From: Piscicola geometra
Lineage: Eukaryota > Annelida > Clitellata > Hirudinida > Piscicolidae
Assembly (NCBI GenBank): GCA_943735955.1
Contig: OX030960.1
Location: forward strand, 7,092,361-7,156,360
Length of the DNA stretch: 64,000 nt
Direction: 5' to 3'
Positions 34,101-50,727 of this stretch are shown piece by piece (positions within the stretch are counted from its first letter, which is position 1; every line of letters starts with the position of its first letter). The notes below the pieces were generated by a model that was given only the letters and a program-made list of their open reading frames with translations, searched no databases and was not told the origin of the DNA. The position numbers were made by a program, and so were the translations under genes.

Positions 34101-35150
34101 AACGTCGCACCTAAGGACATCCCATTCTGTAATGGGTGCTTAAATGAAGTCACATCTTCTGGTCTTTGTAAACTAATAAAATTCTCTTGTAAAGGTACAC
34201 TCAACTCGAAGCATTTCATTCTGCCCTCATAATCAGTATCAGTGTCTTCTTGTAACTTAAATTGCCTGACGATCATGTCATTGTTGCCAGTCCTAGTCCA
34301 GTATGTTTCTTTGGATGTAGAATTTTTATTGATTATTTGAAATAAATTAGTTTTCTATTAATTAATGGAACTTTTAAAAGTCGCTATTTTCCCAAATACT
34401 TTTTCAGTTTTTATCCAGCTCCTGGAGATCTACTTTATATAACTTTCCACATTTAAGAACAGGAATGTTTTGGATGTAGCAAGTACATTCCGAGTATGCC
34501 ATGTAGCAGTATAATTATTATAATTGAGAAAGTGAGTTCCAAAGAATTATTCTCTCTGCAGATAAATCTTAAATATTTCTAATTATCAGCATCGATTATT
34601 TTAAAGCCAGTTAAAAAAATTTTGACCTTGCCTAACACGCGTCTTCTGCAAATTAAAATATAACATTGAGATTTGACTTCCCTTTGTCATTTCATTAATA
34701 ACCTCGATAATTGTCTTTCAAGACAAAAGTTTTGGTTTAAAGAGAAAAATTGTCTTGCCTTTACTTATCTTCAAGATTGATTTACTAAGCATTTCAGAGT
34801 CAACGACACACTGGATCTCTCAAATGGGTCTTAAGACCACATATTCTCCAACTACCACAAAAGCTCAATATTGAGCTTGTCATTTTTTAGCCTTTTTTGA
34901 GCTTTAACATGAAAAGGTGTAATGATAAATAAGGATACATTTAAATTGTTGAAAAAAGTATATAAAAATATAAGTTTGAAAAATGTGTATAATTTTTCCA
35001 ACTTATGAGTTTATTTTCAATCTACTTTTCACTAATAGATATAACATGAAACGTGTTTTAAACCATTGTTCGATGAAATGAAAAAATCTCAAGTTAAATA
35101 TTTTTAAATTAAACGGGAAAATTTCGAAATAAATAAAACTTTTCCCCGTT
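31135..35150. other. AT-rich DNA with possible isolated exons
   Basis: No complete gene. Candidates I cannot resolve: the plus-strand open stretch 31472-31588 after a CAG (IVPDKPPPSILTISN); a hAT-like end at 32239; the plus-strand stretch 33738-33900 after a CAG; and the minus-strand stretch at 34094-34313 listed separately. Confidence 0.4.
34094..34313 (-). CDS. Possible terminal exon of an unrecognised gene
   Basis: The minus strand is open for about 72 codons and ends in a stop. Composition is protein-like (KETYWTRTGNNDMIVRQ, then GRMKCFELSVPLQE). The opposite strand is also partly open with several Cys, so strand choice is uncertain. No upstream exons were linked. Function unknown. Confidence 0.25.
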
Positions 35151-35156
35151 TTCAAA

Positions 35157-36323
35157 ATGATTTCCAGTCTTTCTTTTTATTCATTTCTCTTCCACTTCGT
35201 CCACACAACCATTCTCATAATCAATATGATCGTGGCAACCTTGCACCGTTTAAAGAACTTCTGTTTATTTCAACGGCAAGACTTCCAGCCAGATCTTGTT
35301 AACAAGCTATCCAAGAAGCCAGTGCATATGGGTAGACTGAAAATTTTTCACAATTGATCATATTAATATTTCTTACATTTTACAACCTAATTATTAATGA
35401 TAATTATAATCAAACATATATAGACAAATTTACTTATTTCTCAATTATTAATAGTTATTTATAATACATCTTTCCACAGGCCTGCTTCTCAACAAGACAA
35501 ACAGCATTAATATAAATATCAATAATGATTTTAAAAAGATTAATATAGCGCCGGATGAAAAGATGCATGAAGGATTAGATAAAGAGGTAGAAGGAATGTG
35601 CAGAGTGGCTTCATGGTGTCTACTGATGGGCATCCAATACCTCTCCCTCTACGACCCTTATGGTATGCTGTTACTTGAGTTGACAATGAAATTGTTAACA
35701 ATACAAGAAGAAAATCATAATACAATACAATAAATCAATGAATATTGTTTATGTGGCGTGAACTGGATGAGCTTCAATACCAAATTCCCTCATTACTCTT
35801 GTTATTATTATGTTTATTTTTCTCCACAGGGTATTTAAAGTCTAAAAAAGTTGAAATTAAAAAGTTAATAGCTGAAATGATGCTGGAAAGCAACAACAAA
35901 AGTAATAATCAATATGGAGATGTCAAGGAAAGTTTGCTGGAACCTGTCAACATGAATCTTGGTATTTTAAAATTATTATAAATTATTTTCATATAAATAA
36001 ATTGTTTCACATAATAATATTTATTATAGTATAATATTATTTTGAATAATTTTCTTATTCAGATGGTCGCTTGCATGTCCTAGCAGGAGAGGATGGAGAG
36101 GCTTTGATGATGAAAGTGGCAAGGAAAATGACCAGGAGCAATAAAAAAAATAATAATTTAAATAATAACCGCAATAGTTTGGACGATGTGTATGATATGA
36201 GGCAAAAAATCCAAGGTCTTTCTTTCATGATATATTTTTATTGTATTTTTCATTCATTTTCTATAACTTTTACCACTACTGTAACTACTAAAACTACTAC
36301 TACTACTACGACTACTACTACTC

Positions 36324-36386
<63 letters not shown>

Positions 36387-36847
36387 ATACTACTACTTAT
36401 AATACACATAATATTAGTACTCCTACTACTACTACTACTACTACTACTAATACTACTACTTATAATACACATAATATTAGTACTCCTACTACTACTACTA
36501 ATAACAGACGCATTAGGATTTCCAGATCCTGATTTATTGTTGCAGATGGGTGGTGATGATAGTGATTTAGGGTGGAGAGGAGGGGGAGGTTTGTGTGGCT
36601 ATCCTCCGTGGAGTACTAGACTAACTGAAATTCTGTTGGTGCTGATAACTATTTTTTCCTTTTTCAGTTTTAGTAATGGTGGATTTAGTAGTTTTGTGTA
36701 CTAATACTATTAGTATCCTATCTTATACATGTTATATTATCATCACCACCATACAGAAATCTTCCTTCCCCCTCCGCCACTAAATACCACCACCTCTTCC
36801 GCGCCCTTCAATTCTTCTCGTCAATCAACCAGAGATGTGGTGCATAA
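35157..36847 (+). CDS. NUS1: NUS1 / Nogo-B receptor, dehydrodolichyl diphosphate synthase complex subunit
   Basis: Six exons (35157-35331, 35480-35662, 35830-35961, 36063-36215, 36508-36634, 36757-36847) join exactly to 286 residues; human NUS1 has 293. NUS1 is the non-catalytic partner of the cis-prenyltransferase DHDDS in the ER membrane and is needed for dolichol synthesis and protein glycosylation. Residues about 5-26 are hydrophobic and fit the membrane anchor. The conserved core follows: LSKKPVHMG, VASWCLLMGIQYLSLYD, then GYLKSKK. Near the end are GFPDPDLLLQMG and PPWSTRLTEI. The last exon, too short to stand out as an open frame, ends QRCGA, preserving the C-terminal R-x-G motif known to matter for prenyltransferase activity. 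Intron 4 holds an ACT repeat array. The start is the ATG at 35157, the first in the frame. The next gene, a tetraspan, ends 1.2 kb downstream on the opposite strand. Confidence 0.9.
36269..36500. repeat. (ACT)n array in NUS1 intron 4
   Basis: ACT repeats interrupted by two copies of a segment containing TATAATACACATAATATTAG, so the array itself was partly duplicated. It ends about 8 bases before the exon 5 acceptor. Confidence 0.9.
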
Positions 36848-38057
36848 TTATGATGATTTGGGTGGGGCCTGATGTATATATTTGGGAAATTCTACAAATT
36901 GAAAATACTTAAATGAACCTACTTAAAATATTTATTTTAGATTTTTAAAATTATAAAATTAATTATTTCATCATTTTCTCCAATTTAACATTTTTACAAC
37001 TAAATTATGTATTTATTTATTTATAATTCAATGGGTTTGACATATTTTTAGTTTATGAAAAGCTATAAACCAAAAATTGCATAATATAATTCAGAATAGT
37101 CAGTTACAGTAGAGAAAACCCATTGTTAAGAACAGGGCCCTTCACACTTCATTTTTTTATGAAGGCCTTTGTGGAGTGAATCATGAAATGTTGATTTAGC
37201 ACTTCGTCAGAAAAATGGGTTTTTCTCAATAGGTTTAATGGAGACTTGCCTTAGAAACGTCCACCCTGATTGAGCTGCCTAACTAGTGTCAAGCCATTTG
37301 AGTTTGCCAGTGCCAACAAGTTGAAATTGTTTGGCAATTTATAACAAAGGCCAAAATTGAAGTTAACTTCTCAAAATAGTTTGTAAAAAATTCTTATTTC
37401 TTAAATTTTTGTAAATATTAATAAAGTATCAAAACTACCTACACGATAAAGCATCTCACGTTCATCACCAAAGTTGAAGCAAGATAATCTGATTTAAATC
37501 TAAATTCAATAAACTAATTACAACTACATCAAATGAAGCACTTGCGAACAACTTAAAACAGCTCTATCAAAAAGTTTGAGGGAATCCTCTTAGAAAGTTG
37601 CATAGCGCGTGTTTTTCATTCAGTGGAGAAGTGATGCTAGTGTAGGCTATACTGTATAGCATAGGTTGAAGTTGGTGAATATATACAGCTTCTGGGTGAT
37701 TTTATGATCTATTAGATTTCTAAATATTCAATTATTTGTGAACTTTTTCAAACTTAAAATACAAATATTAATACTATAAAAACTGCAATAATTTAAATTC
37801 AGACCAAAACAAGAACCTACAAAATATAACTGAAAGGTAAAAGCTAAAAGGATGGTTCATGATGGAGGAGATTGATGGGTGATCAGGCACATACTAACAC
37901 AGGCATACAGACATACATAAAGCACACTGAGAAGGCTACTGAGACAGCTAGGTATCAATCGTAACAAAGTATTCTTCATTGCCACAACAAGCTCATGATG
38001 ATGAGGATGATGATGATGGTGATGATGAAGGCACTGCTGCAACAGCAACAGCACCTC
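36848..38057. other. Intergenic between convergent NUS1 and tetraspan genes
   Basis: AT-rich. A weak inverted pair (GAGAAAACCCATT near 37122 and its near-complement near 37212) could mark a small inverted-repeat element. Nothing else recognised. Confidence 0.4.
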
Positions 38058-38967
38058 CTACTTCTCCACCATAATGGTGTACGGCTGGTTCTTCCTGCCA
38101 GTCACCACAGCCAACCAGGTGAGCAGTCCACCTGCGATGAAGGTCAGCACGCACGCTGCCACTTCAAAGTACCACGAGTAGGAGAGTCGGTTGTTGTTCG
38201 GATCGCCACCCACCCAGAAGTCCTTGCACTGCAGCTTGAAGGCGTTGTCTGCAAAAGCCATGGCTGTCATCATGATGAACATTCCTGTGTGGTGGAGGGG
38301 GGATTGAGATGCTAGTGTGAGTTTTCTGAAAAAAGCTTTTTTAAGCCCTTTAAGAAATTTTTATTAAATGATCCATTAATCATTGAAGCAACATGCACAA
38401 TAAAAACAACCTGAAACAATGAAGAGAATGGGTGAAGTGTAGATGAGGCAGCGTTGACAGCAGTGGTCTTGATCTTGGCCACAGATGCACCTGCACAGCA
38501 CCCAGATGAAGAGAAAAGCCACAAAGACCAGACCCAGCAACTGTAGCACCAAGCCTATAACTGCTAGCACTTGACAAGCCACCAGCCAGGCTGTCAAGGC
38601 AATACAATAAAATATAAGAAAATTATTAATATGAATAGCAATAAATAAAATGAAAAACTTAATTATGATTTTATTTTTATTCTTATTTGTAATGAAAAGA
38701 CTCACACGGAAGCAACCAAGGCTGGATGTTGCTGTAATAGTCGGAACTGATGCTGTGGCAGCCATCGTATGTCTTGGGTAGCGCATCATGTTTGTGAACG
38801 TAGTCGTGGAAACAGGCGTCCCAAAGGCCGATGTTCAAAAAGTCGGAGTGCGAAAGTGAACTAGACTTGAGCCAAAAGTCCGTGAAGAACGCGATCAGAT
38901 GGCATACCACAGCAGCAAACACAAATAAGCCAGCCACCAACAGAAGAATGATTCTTTTTGTCGACAT
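38058..38967 (-). CDS. Claudin/PMP22-superfamily four-pass membrane protein
   Basis: Three exons (38967-38706, 38590-38411, 38284-38058) join in phase 1 to 222 residues. Four hydrophobic segments are visible at about 5-27, 90-117, 131-153 and 176-200. The first extracellular loop carries the family signature: W32, then GLW at 47-49, Cys52 and Cys70. A juxtamembrane Cys cluster (LCRCICGQDQDHCCQRC) follows the second segment. This layout fits the claudin/PMP22/Clc-like superfamily, which acts in cell junctions, membrane organisation or channel regulation. The exact subfamily is not determined; invertebrate Clc-like proteins are a reasonable comparison. The start is the first ATG, before the signal-anchor-like segment. 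The gene is divergent from PLAA, with 926 bases between the two start codons. Confidence 0.82.
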
Positions 38968-39426
38968 ATTAAATATATTGAGTTAAACTCAACTAGAAAT
39001 AAAATGGATTAAAAACTATTTATCTTTGAAATCCCAAGAATTATGACTAAAAGTTTAAATTACTCAAGCAGCCTACGCTTGCACCCAATCAAACGAAACA
39101 ATTTCTAGCTGCTGCAATGTGAATAGCACATAATATAATTAAGGAAATAACTTCATAAACACTCATACATTCACGGATTCTGTGTACAAAATAGTTCGGT
39201 AAATTTAATTATGATTTCAATCTCTAAATCGCTTTTTATTAAAACTTTATTTTTTAACTATGAAAATTACTTTTAAAATAATAATAATAATATATATATT
39301 ATTAGAAATAATGTTTAAATGATTCAAATGCATACCATATGGAAACACCTATGCTGTTAATTAGTGATTAAGAAAATGAAAAAACTCAAAACGAGCCATA
39401 TTCAATTATCCTATTAATACATTTTT

Positions 39427-39667
39427 GGTTGTAGGTTAACTGCACCCGCGCTGCATGTGTTAAATGCACCTTGTCTTTTGAGCGTTTCTTCTTTTTTACA
39501 GAAAAAACTTTAATTTAGGGTTAAGGTTAGGGTTAGGATTAGGGTTAGGGTTAGAGTTAGGGTTAGGGTTAGGGTTAGGGTTTTCAGAAAAATCGCATTT
39601 TAAGAAGAAACGCGCAAAGACAAGGTGCATTTAACACATGCAGCGCGGGTGCAGTTAACCTACAACC
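39427..39667. mobile_element. 241-bp MITE-like element with telomeric core
   Basis: Terminal inverted repeats of 67 and 66 bases (39427-39493 and 39602-39667) are almost perfect, differing by about one mismatch and one indel. Each begins GGTTGTAGGTTAACTGCACC. Between them lies an 11-unit TTAGGG-type tract. The element is flanked by direct repeats TACATTTTT at 39418-39426 and 39668-39676. It has no coding capacity. A 9-bp target duplication with long inverted repeats fits Mutator-like or Merlin-type cut-and-paste elements; the superfamily is inference. Confidence 0.88.
39515..39580 (+). repeat. Interstitial telomeric repeat (TTAGGG)n, 11 units
   Basis: Eleven consecutive hexamers: eight perfect TTAGGG and three variants (TTAAGG, TTAGGA, TTAGAG), confined to the interior of the inverted-repeat element. 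Confidence 0.95.
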
Positions 39668-39893
39668 TACATTTTTATATGAGAACGTAAAATATACATT
39701 TTATTTATTCATCTTTGAATAAAAATAATAATATTTTATTGTAAAACTATTTTATACAATATAAAACATTAATAGAAAAGATTTAAACTTTCGTTGTTAC
39801 ACTTTATTAAAAGTAAAATTAGCCGTTTGGCTTTGCAATAAAATTTTGGCATTGTCAGAGAATTACGTTTTTGACTCGCATATAAATTTAAAA

Positions 39894-45357
<5,464 letters not shown>

Positions 45358-45656
45358 TGTCCTCCACTAGTCTCAGTGCTCATTTTGAATTATTATTTGA
45401 TTTTATTGATTTTTAATTGAAATTATTATTCCTAGTATTATTTAAAATATGTTTTTTACTTATTAATAAAAATTGGAATCACCTTTTTATATACAATATT
45501 TAAATTTATTGTTTTTCTAGTGGTGTAGAAGCATATTTTGGGTGTTACATTAAAATTAATTAAGAATTGAAAAATTAAAATGATTTTCAGTTTTACTTGT
45601 AAAATAAAATAACTTAATGAGTGTTGTTTCTCTTTGTGAACGTCACAATCTTAAAA

Positions 45657-48600
45657 ATGTCGATTAAAATAGCCAAGAGTTTGGCGGTGTTTTTGACTTT
45701 CGTACTTACAGAACTTGCAGGTTTGTGTTGAGAATTTTTATAAAAAAGGCTCCAGTGGGATTCGAACCCACGATCTCCTGCTTACTAGGCAGGCGCTTTA
45801 ACCAGCTAAGCCATGGAGCCAACTTGCCATTTGTTTGTTTAAAGATTTTTTATAATAATCCAAGGTTTGCATAATTTGACGTGCTGTGTAAATGAAGATG
45901 TTCTAATGAAATGGCTGGACACAAAGGCTAAACTGCACGAATGCATTGAAGTGAAAATTGAATGGTTCTTTGAGAATGCCAAATTCATGGAATCTTTCAT
46001 GGTTGATGGAATAAGCGGTCACGAAATCATTAACGACACATTCAAAGATAGATTTCACGTCTTGAGTTTCAACGAGGTTCTTTTGGAAAATGTTGAAAAA
46101 TCTGATTCAGGCATGTTCCAATATATAGTAATGTGCGATGGAAAAGAAGTCTTCCACTCTGACAACCTTTCCTTAAATGTCACTTCAGGTTCTTTACGCT
46201 AGCCGATTTAAGTTTTTTTAGTCTCAAAAATCAAATATACAGTTTCAGAACCCTTCAGTGAATACAAAGCGAGAATAATAAAGATATACGAAGATAAAGG
46301 TTTGGAAATTTCCTTGCCACGAGCTGAACATTGCAGCGTGAAACGCGTTATGTGGAAGAAAGAAAACGAAATATTTGCTTTGAATTTTGTAGATGAACAG
46401 GAAACAAAAACGACTTCCAACCCATACATGAAAAACATCCATTTTGTTGGACCGTTGACTTTACGATTCGAGGAGGTGAATATGCGGCACTCAGGAGCGT
46501 ACAACGTCTCAGTTCTCTATACTGACCACAGTCTGCTCCACTACCACATCTACTTGGATGTTAACAGAATCGGAGGTTTGAGCTAGATTGGCCTAAATCC
46601 TTCTATTTATTTTAATATTTTTACTAATAAAATATTAAATGAAATGTTAAAAAAGAGATAATAACTATTCCTTCAAAGATATCCAGTACAAATCCCCCTC
46701 CACTCTTCTAAAAAATGTGCAATGCACTGGTAGTAATGTAGATTTTCCTTGGAAGATATCAGAGACATTGACTGAGTCTATCTTCTCGTCAACATCTCTA
46801 AACTTAAGCTTGCAATTCTTCGCGGGAATAGACTCCTTCAATGTATCTCAGCAACCTATCAGCATCTTCGACGTCACTTACAACTCTCTAGACTTCGTAC
46901 AGCTAATGACTTCACCCAACTTCGATTTATCGGGTTTGATGTCTAATATCTTTTACAAATCAAATCAATTGAAACTACTGTAGACTCGTATTATAATTAC
47001 TATAATGCTATTATTGTATATTGTATACTTCTTTATCAAAAAGATGCATAATTAATAAAAAAATATGTACGCCCTAAAATTGAAAGAAAAAATTAAATAC
47101 CCACAAAATTGGCAAGCAATCTTCAACCATAAGAACTCTTTCACCGCTACTACTCGCTGGACTTTCTGAGCGAGAAACACTTGGGTTTGTACGTGCTGCA
47201 GATGAGCCTGCAGATGCCCAAGAGGATGCTGTATGATGATGTCACAGTGCAGTCTGAGGAGGAGATGAAAGTGCAGCTGGGAGGCAAGGGTTAGTGGATT
47301 CAGGGTGGGACTAGATGCTCTCTGTCTTAGCTCCATTTTACTGAAAAATTCTTATTTTTAGAAAAAAAAATTGTGGTTTTATTGTTGATTTTAAGGTATT
47401 TGTTTAATTTTAATTTTATTTATTTTAATTTAATTTTAACTTTATTTTATTTTATTTTTAGTGGACTTTATTCTCAGATTATTAGAATTTTTTATATATG
47501 TTTTATTGGAAAGGATAATTTGCTTATTCACAATTTAGGCATAATTCTGATTTTCGTGTAAAAACCAGTCCAGCAAAACTCCGAGCAAGAAAACTTTAGT
47601 GAAGCTAGCACGTACCAAGACGTTGTGAGTTATAAACAGATTAGCAAAAAGCATTGTGAATATAAAAAATGAGAAATAAATCATTTAAACAAAGTGTTCA
47701 TCCTAAAATGCTTCAAGTAGGCTTTGTGGGATAATCATAGATTTTAAACTTCAATTCGTCTACTTGATTAACACAAACATTAAAGGAGCTTGCTTATATT
47801 TTGTTGTTCAGGAGTTGAGCGAGGGAAGTGATAGCGAGACAGATGCTGAAGAAAACGACGATGATGATTACGGAGAAGTGCACGTGAAGCCCTCTTTCTT
47901 CATCCTGTCAGGCTCTCATGTTGAGCAGCTATCGCAGTCTCTTGGTGGGTTTAGTTATGTGAGATCCCATTCTGTGGAGTTATGTTTTCTGGTCTGAAAG
48001 TTATATGAGAACGTATTTTTGAGTTGCAAAATCTGAAACATACGCTTGTTGTAGTGTTTTTGAAACACTCTGAAATAATCAAATTATTTTCAAACTTGAA
48101 CTCCACTGCTCTTCCAGAACTTTCGTACAAAGGCCCATTCGCAATTGATCCACCCGGGCTGTGCAGCTTCCTCACCAACCACTCCCTTTGCTCCATCATT
48201 CCCACCACACCCATCACCAATATCTCCTTCTTTTTCAACTTTCCTATCGATACTTTTTCTTGCCAATACTTCGTAAATTCTCTCTTCCACTTACACGTAC
48301 AGTCATGCAATGAAATAGCTTCTTAATGATTTTGATGCTATAAATTCATTTGACATTTTCACCAAAAACCAGTTAGGCAAGCATGCAATATTCAAAAACG
48401 CAGGTGTATCAAAAGGAGATTTTACTGACAGAATCGTCTTTCAAACTCGGCAACATGAAGGAAGTCCTGGTGATCCCTTCCTTCGACTTCAGTGCAGACG
48501 TGAAGAAGGTCAGCATCCACCCTTGGACCACCAAGAACCTCTTGACAGATGAAGAGATGATGGACGAGCTGTTCATGAGGCAGTATGCCAACGAGATCCA

Positions 48601-50727
48601 TGAGGTGGGTTTGGAGATGGGGTTTGAAGTAGGTCGTTTAGTATATTTCGTAGCCTATGTGGGCCATTTAAACTGCAACAATATAAATTAAATACGATGG
48701 AATTAGTTGTTTCTTTAACGTGATTCGTTTAATTAATCATTTGTTTATCTACATCCATTTGACATTATAGAATCATCTACTTTTAATTTCATTTTTGGTT
48801 GTTTGCAATGTACATCTAATCTAATAACTTGAATGAAACCACCCAGTAAGCTAAGCAGTAAACCTTCAATAAGCCATCAATCACAATTTTCTTGCGTGAA
48901 GTCACACGCATTTGAAGTCAAATCAAAACGAAAAGTTACAACACTCACTTCTACAATAACGCCCACAGGTTTCTTACGAGGTGATGCTGCACTTCAAGGA
49001 GGGCTTAAGCTCCGATGATGTGGCGGGCAGTTTCGAGCTCGTGGTGACGTTGGTGAGCGAGCACGACCGGCATTCCTCCGATGGATGCAGTCTCAACTTC
49101 ATATTCTTCGTCACCAACACTCTTCTTTGTGAGTATATATGCTTGGAAGAATGAATAAATGCTCAAGAAGATTTCTATACTTTAATAGAAGTATGAGTAG
49201 ATTTATCAATTAATTAAAAAATAAAATAATGAAAGAATGCATAGGCGAGTTCATGACACATAAAAACGACTCTAGCTCGTAGGCAGAACATCAAAGACTA
49301 CCTGGAAAACAACATATTCATGTCTGTCCTGCGAGGCAGAAATATATCCGAGATTGGAAAGTAAGTAATGGTATAAAAAATAAAGTTAATAACTAGTTCT
49401 AGAGTAAGATAGTTTAATATCAAACTCACAAGCACTACTCAAACACGTTATAATCATAATTAGTAACTTTAAAATATCAGCAAATCGAAAATGCACCACA
49501 ACCACATTCACCACTCCAGCACCAGCCACTTCCCACTTGAGTCTCCCCTCACGCGGGAAGATTCACTCAATATCACCCTCCTCCTGCCTCCCATCCTCCT
49601 CTCCCCTTCCACCCATTTCAAGTTGCTGATACATTTTATATTAACTTCAAATGGATATTGATGGCATGATTTTGTTGTTGTTGTTGATGATGATGATGGT
49701 GGTGATGATGATGATGATGATGATGATGATGGTGCGGAGGAAGAAAATGAGAAGGAAGATGAGGAGAACGAGGAAGGTTATGAGAAAAAAAGATAATAAT
49801 GATATTAATAATTATAATGATGATTAATTCATAATCTTGACCTAATATTATTCGCCTTTTTTTTATTTTTTGTGTTGTTAATGTTTTGGTTTTTTTATAT
49901 CGATCATTAGCTACACAACAGTAATTCATCATCGCCATTAGCCTCCATACCTCCACCATTTTCAAAATCATCATCCTTCATACCACCATCATCAACACCA
50001 ATTATACCAAAATCATCATCCTTTTTAGCACCACCATCAACACCGATAAAAGCAACAATACTAACAACATCACTATCATCATCACCACCACCAGCATTGC
50101 TCTTCCCAAGATAAACCTGTCGCAAGAGCCCATTTGCAAGACATGTGTCAACCCTGAGGTGGCCTTGTGTGTGTGTGTTTGACGTTGATCTGATTCAATT
50201 TATTTGAGTAATTAAAAACTTAAAACCACATCGACTATATCAATATAAACATTATGAGCAAGCAAAACTCATCAACTATGGCAAATAACAATTAAAAACA
50301 CTAAGAAATGTACCACAACACAAGAATTAAACCGAAATAACATCTTTATCAATACGAAAACAAAATGGTATTATATTACACAACACTTTAAAAAAATATA
50401 TTGTATTATACATCACTTACAAACAATAATAAGTTGTATTATATTATACAACACTTGCAACAACAAAAGTGGTATTATATTATACAACACTTGCAACAAC
50501 AAAAGGTTTGCACATGTATTTTGGACATGCGTTGGTTAGACGAAGTTCTCGAGAAAAAGGTCGGAGGGGAGTTGGCTGGGTCGGAGTGGCGAGTGGAGGT
50601 GGTGGTGCTGGTGAACTTCGGAGTCCTGGAAGAAGAGTTTGTCATCAATCGTCCATTGAGGTTTTCAACGTGTCGTGATGAACTTGAAGTTTTGAAGTTT
50701 GTTTTAGTATGGTGTCAGGTGTGGTAG
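45657..50727 (+). CDS. Secreted/surface protein with two Ig-like domains, family unknown
   Basis: Fourteen exons join with matching phases to about 789 residues: 45657-45720, 45865-46188, 46243-46575, 46679-46933, 47134-47289, 47569-47624, 47812-47944, 48118-48296, 48404-48604, 48969-49132, 49283-49360, 49481-49621, 50095-50158 and 50506-50727. Exon 1 encodes a signal peptide (KSLAVFLTFVLTELA). Exons 2 and 3 are each an Ig-like domain in phase 1 (VKIEWFFENAKF with ENVEKSDSGMFQY; KRVMWKKENE with NMRHSGAYNVSV). The rest is Cys-containing beta-rich sequence with potential N-glycosylation sites, an acidic patch (SDSETDAEENDDDDYG) and a Cys cluster (ICKTCVNPEVCTC). I do not recognise the family. 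No membrane segment is evident. If the exon 4 donor at 46934 is unused, exon 4 reads to a stop at 46983, giving a 341-residue secreted form. Its 3' part is duplicated at 56705. The final exon may instead splice on at 50718. Confidence 0.65.
45748..45820 (-). tRNA. tRNA-Thr (anticodon AGT)
   Basis: The 73-base minus-strand sequence folds as a canonical tRNA. The acceptor stem is GGCTCCA/TGGAGCC. The D arm contains TTAGCTGGTTAAAGC. The anticodon stem CCTGC/GCAGG closes loop CTAGTAA, giving anticodon AGT. The T arm is GTGGG-TTCGAAT-CCCAC. It is intronless and is followed at once by TTTTTT, a Pol III terminator. It lies antisense within intron 1 (45721-45864) of the Ig-like gene. All stems pair perfectly, so it looks functional. 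Confidence 0.97.
50434..50505 (+). repeat. 36-bp repeat, two units, next to a splice acceptor
   Basis: Two copies of a 36-base unit (TTGTATTATATTATACAACA then CTTGCAACAACAAAAG), preceded by a diverged half copy. It ends exactly at the acceptor AAAAG of the last exon of the Ig-like gene. The unit is a multiple of three and stays open in the exon frame. Confidence 0.92.

Noticed and set aside
36071..36532. Thr-rich extension of the NUS1 exon 4 frame
   Set aside because: The ACT repeat lies in intron 4. The donor at 36216 and acceptor at 36507 join conserved NUS1 sequence exactly in phase.
37120..37235. Possible small inverted-repeat element
   Set aside because: Only about 13 bases of imperfect inverted match and no target duplication; too weak to call.
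39846..39893. Upstream extension of the PLAA first exon
   Set aside because: It would need a TTG start at 39846. The ATG at 39894 aligns with the human N-terminus and gives 796 residues.
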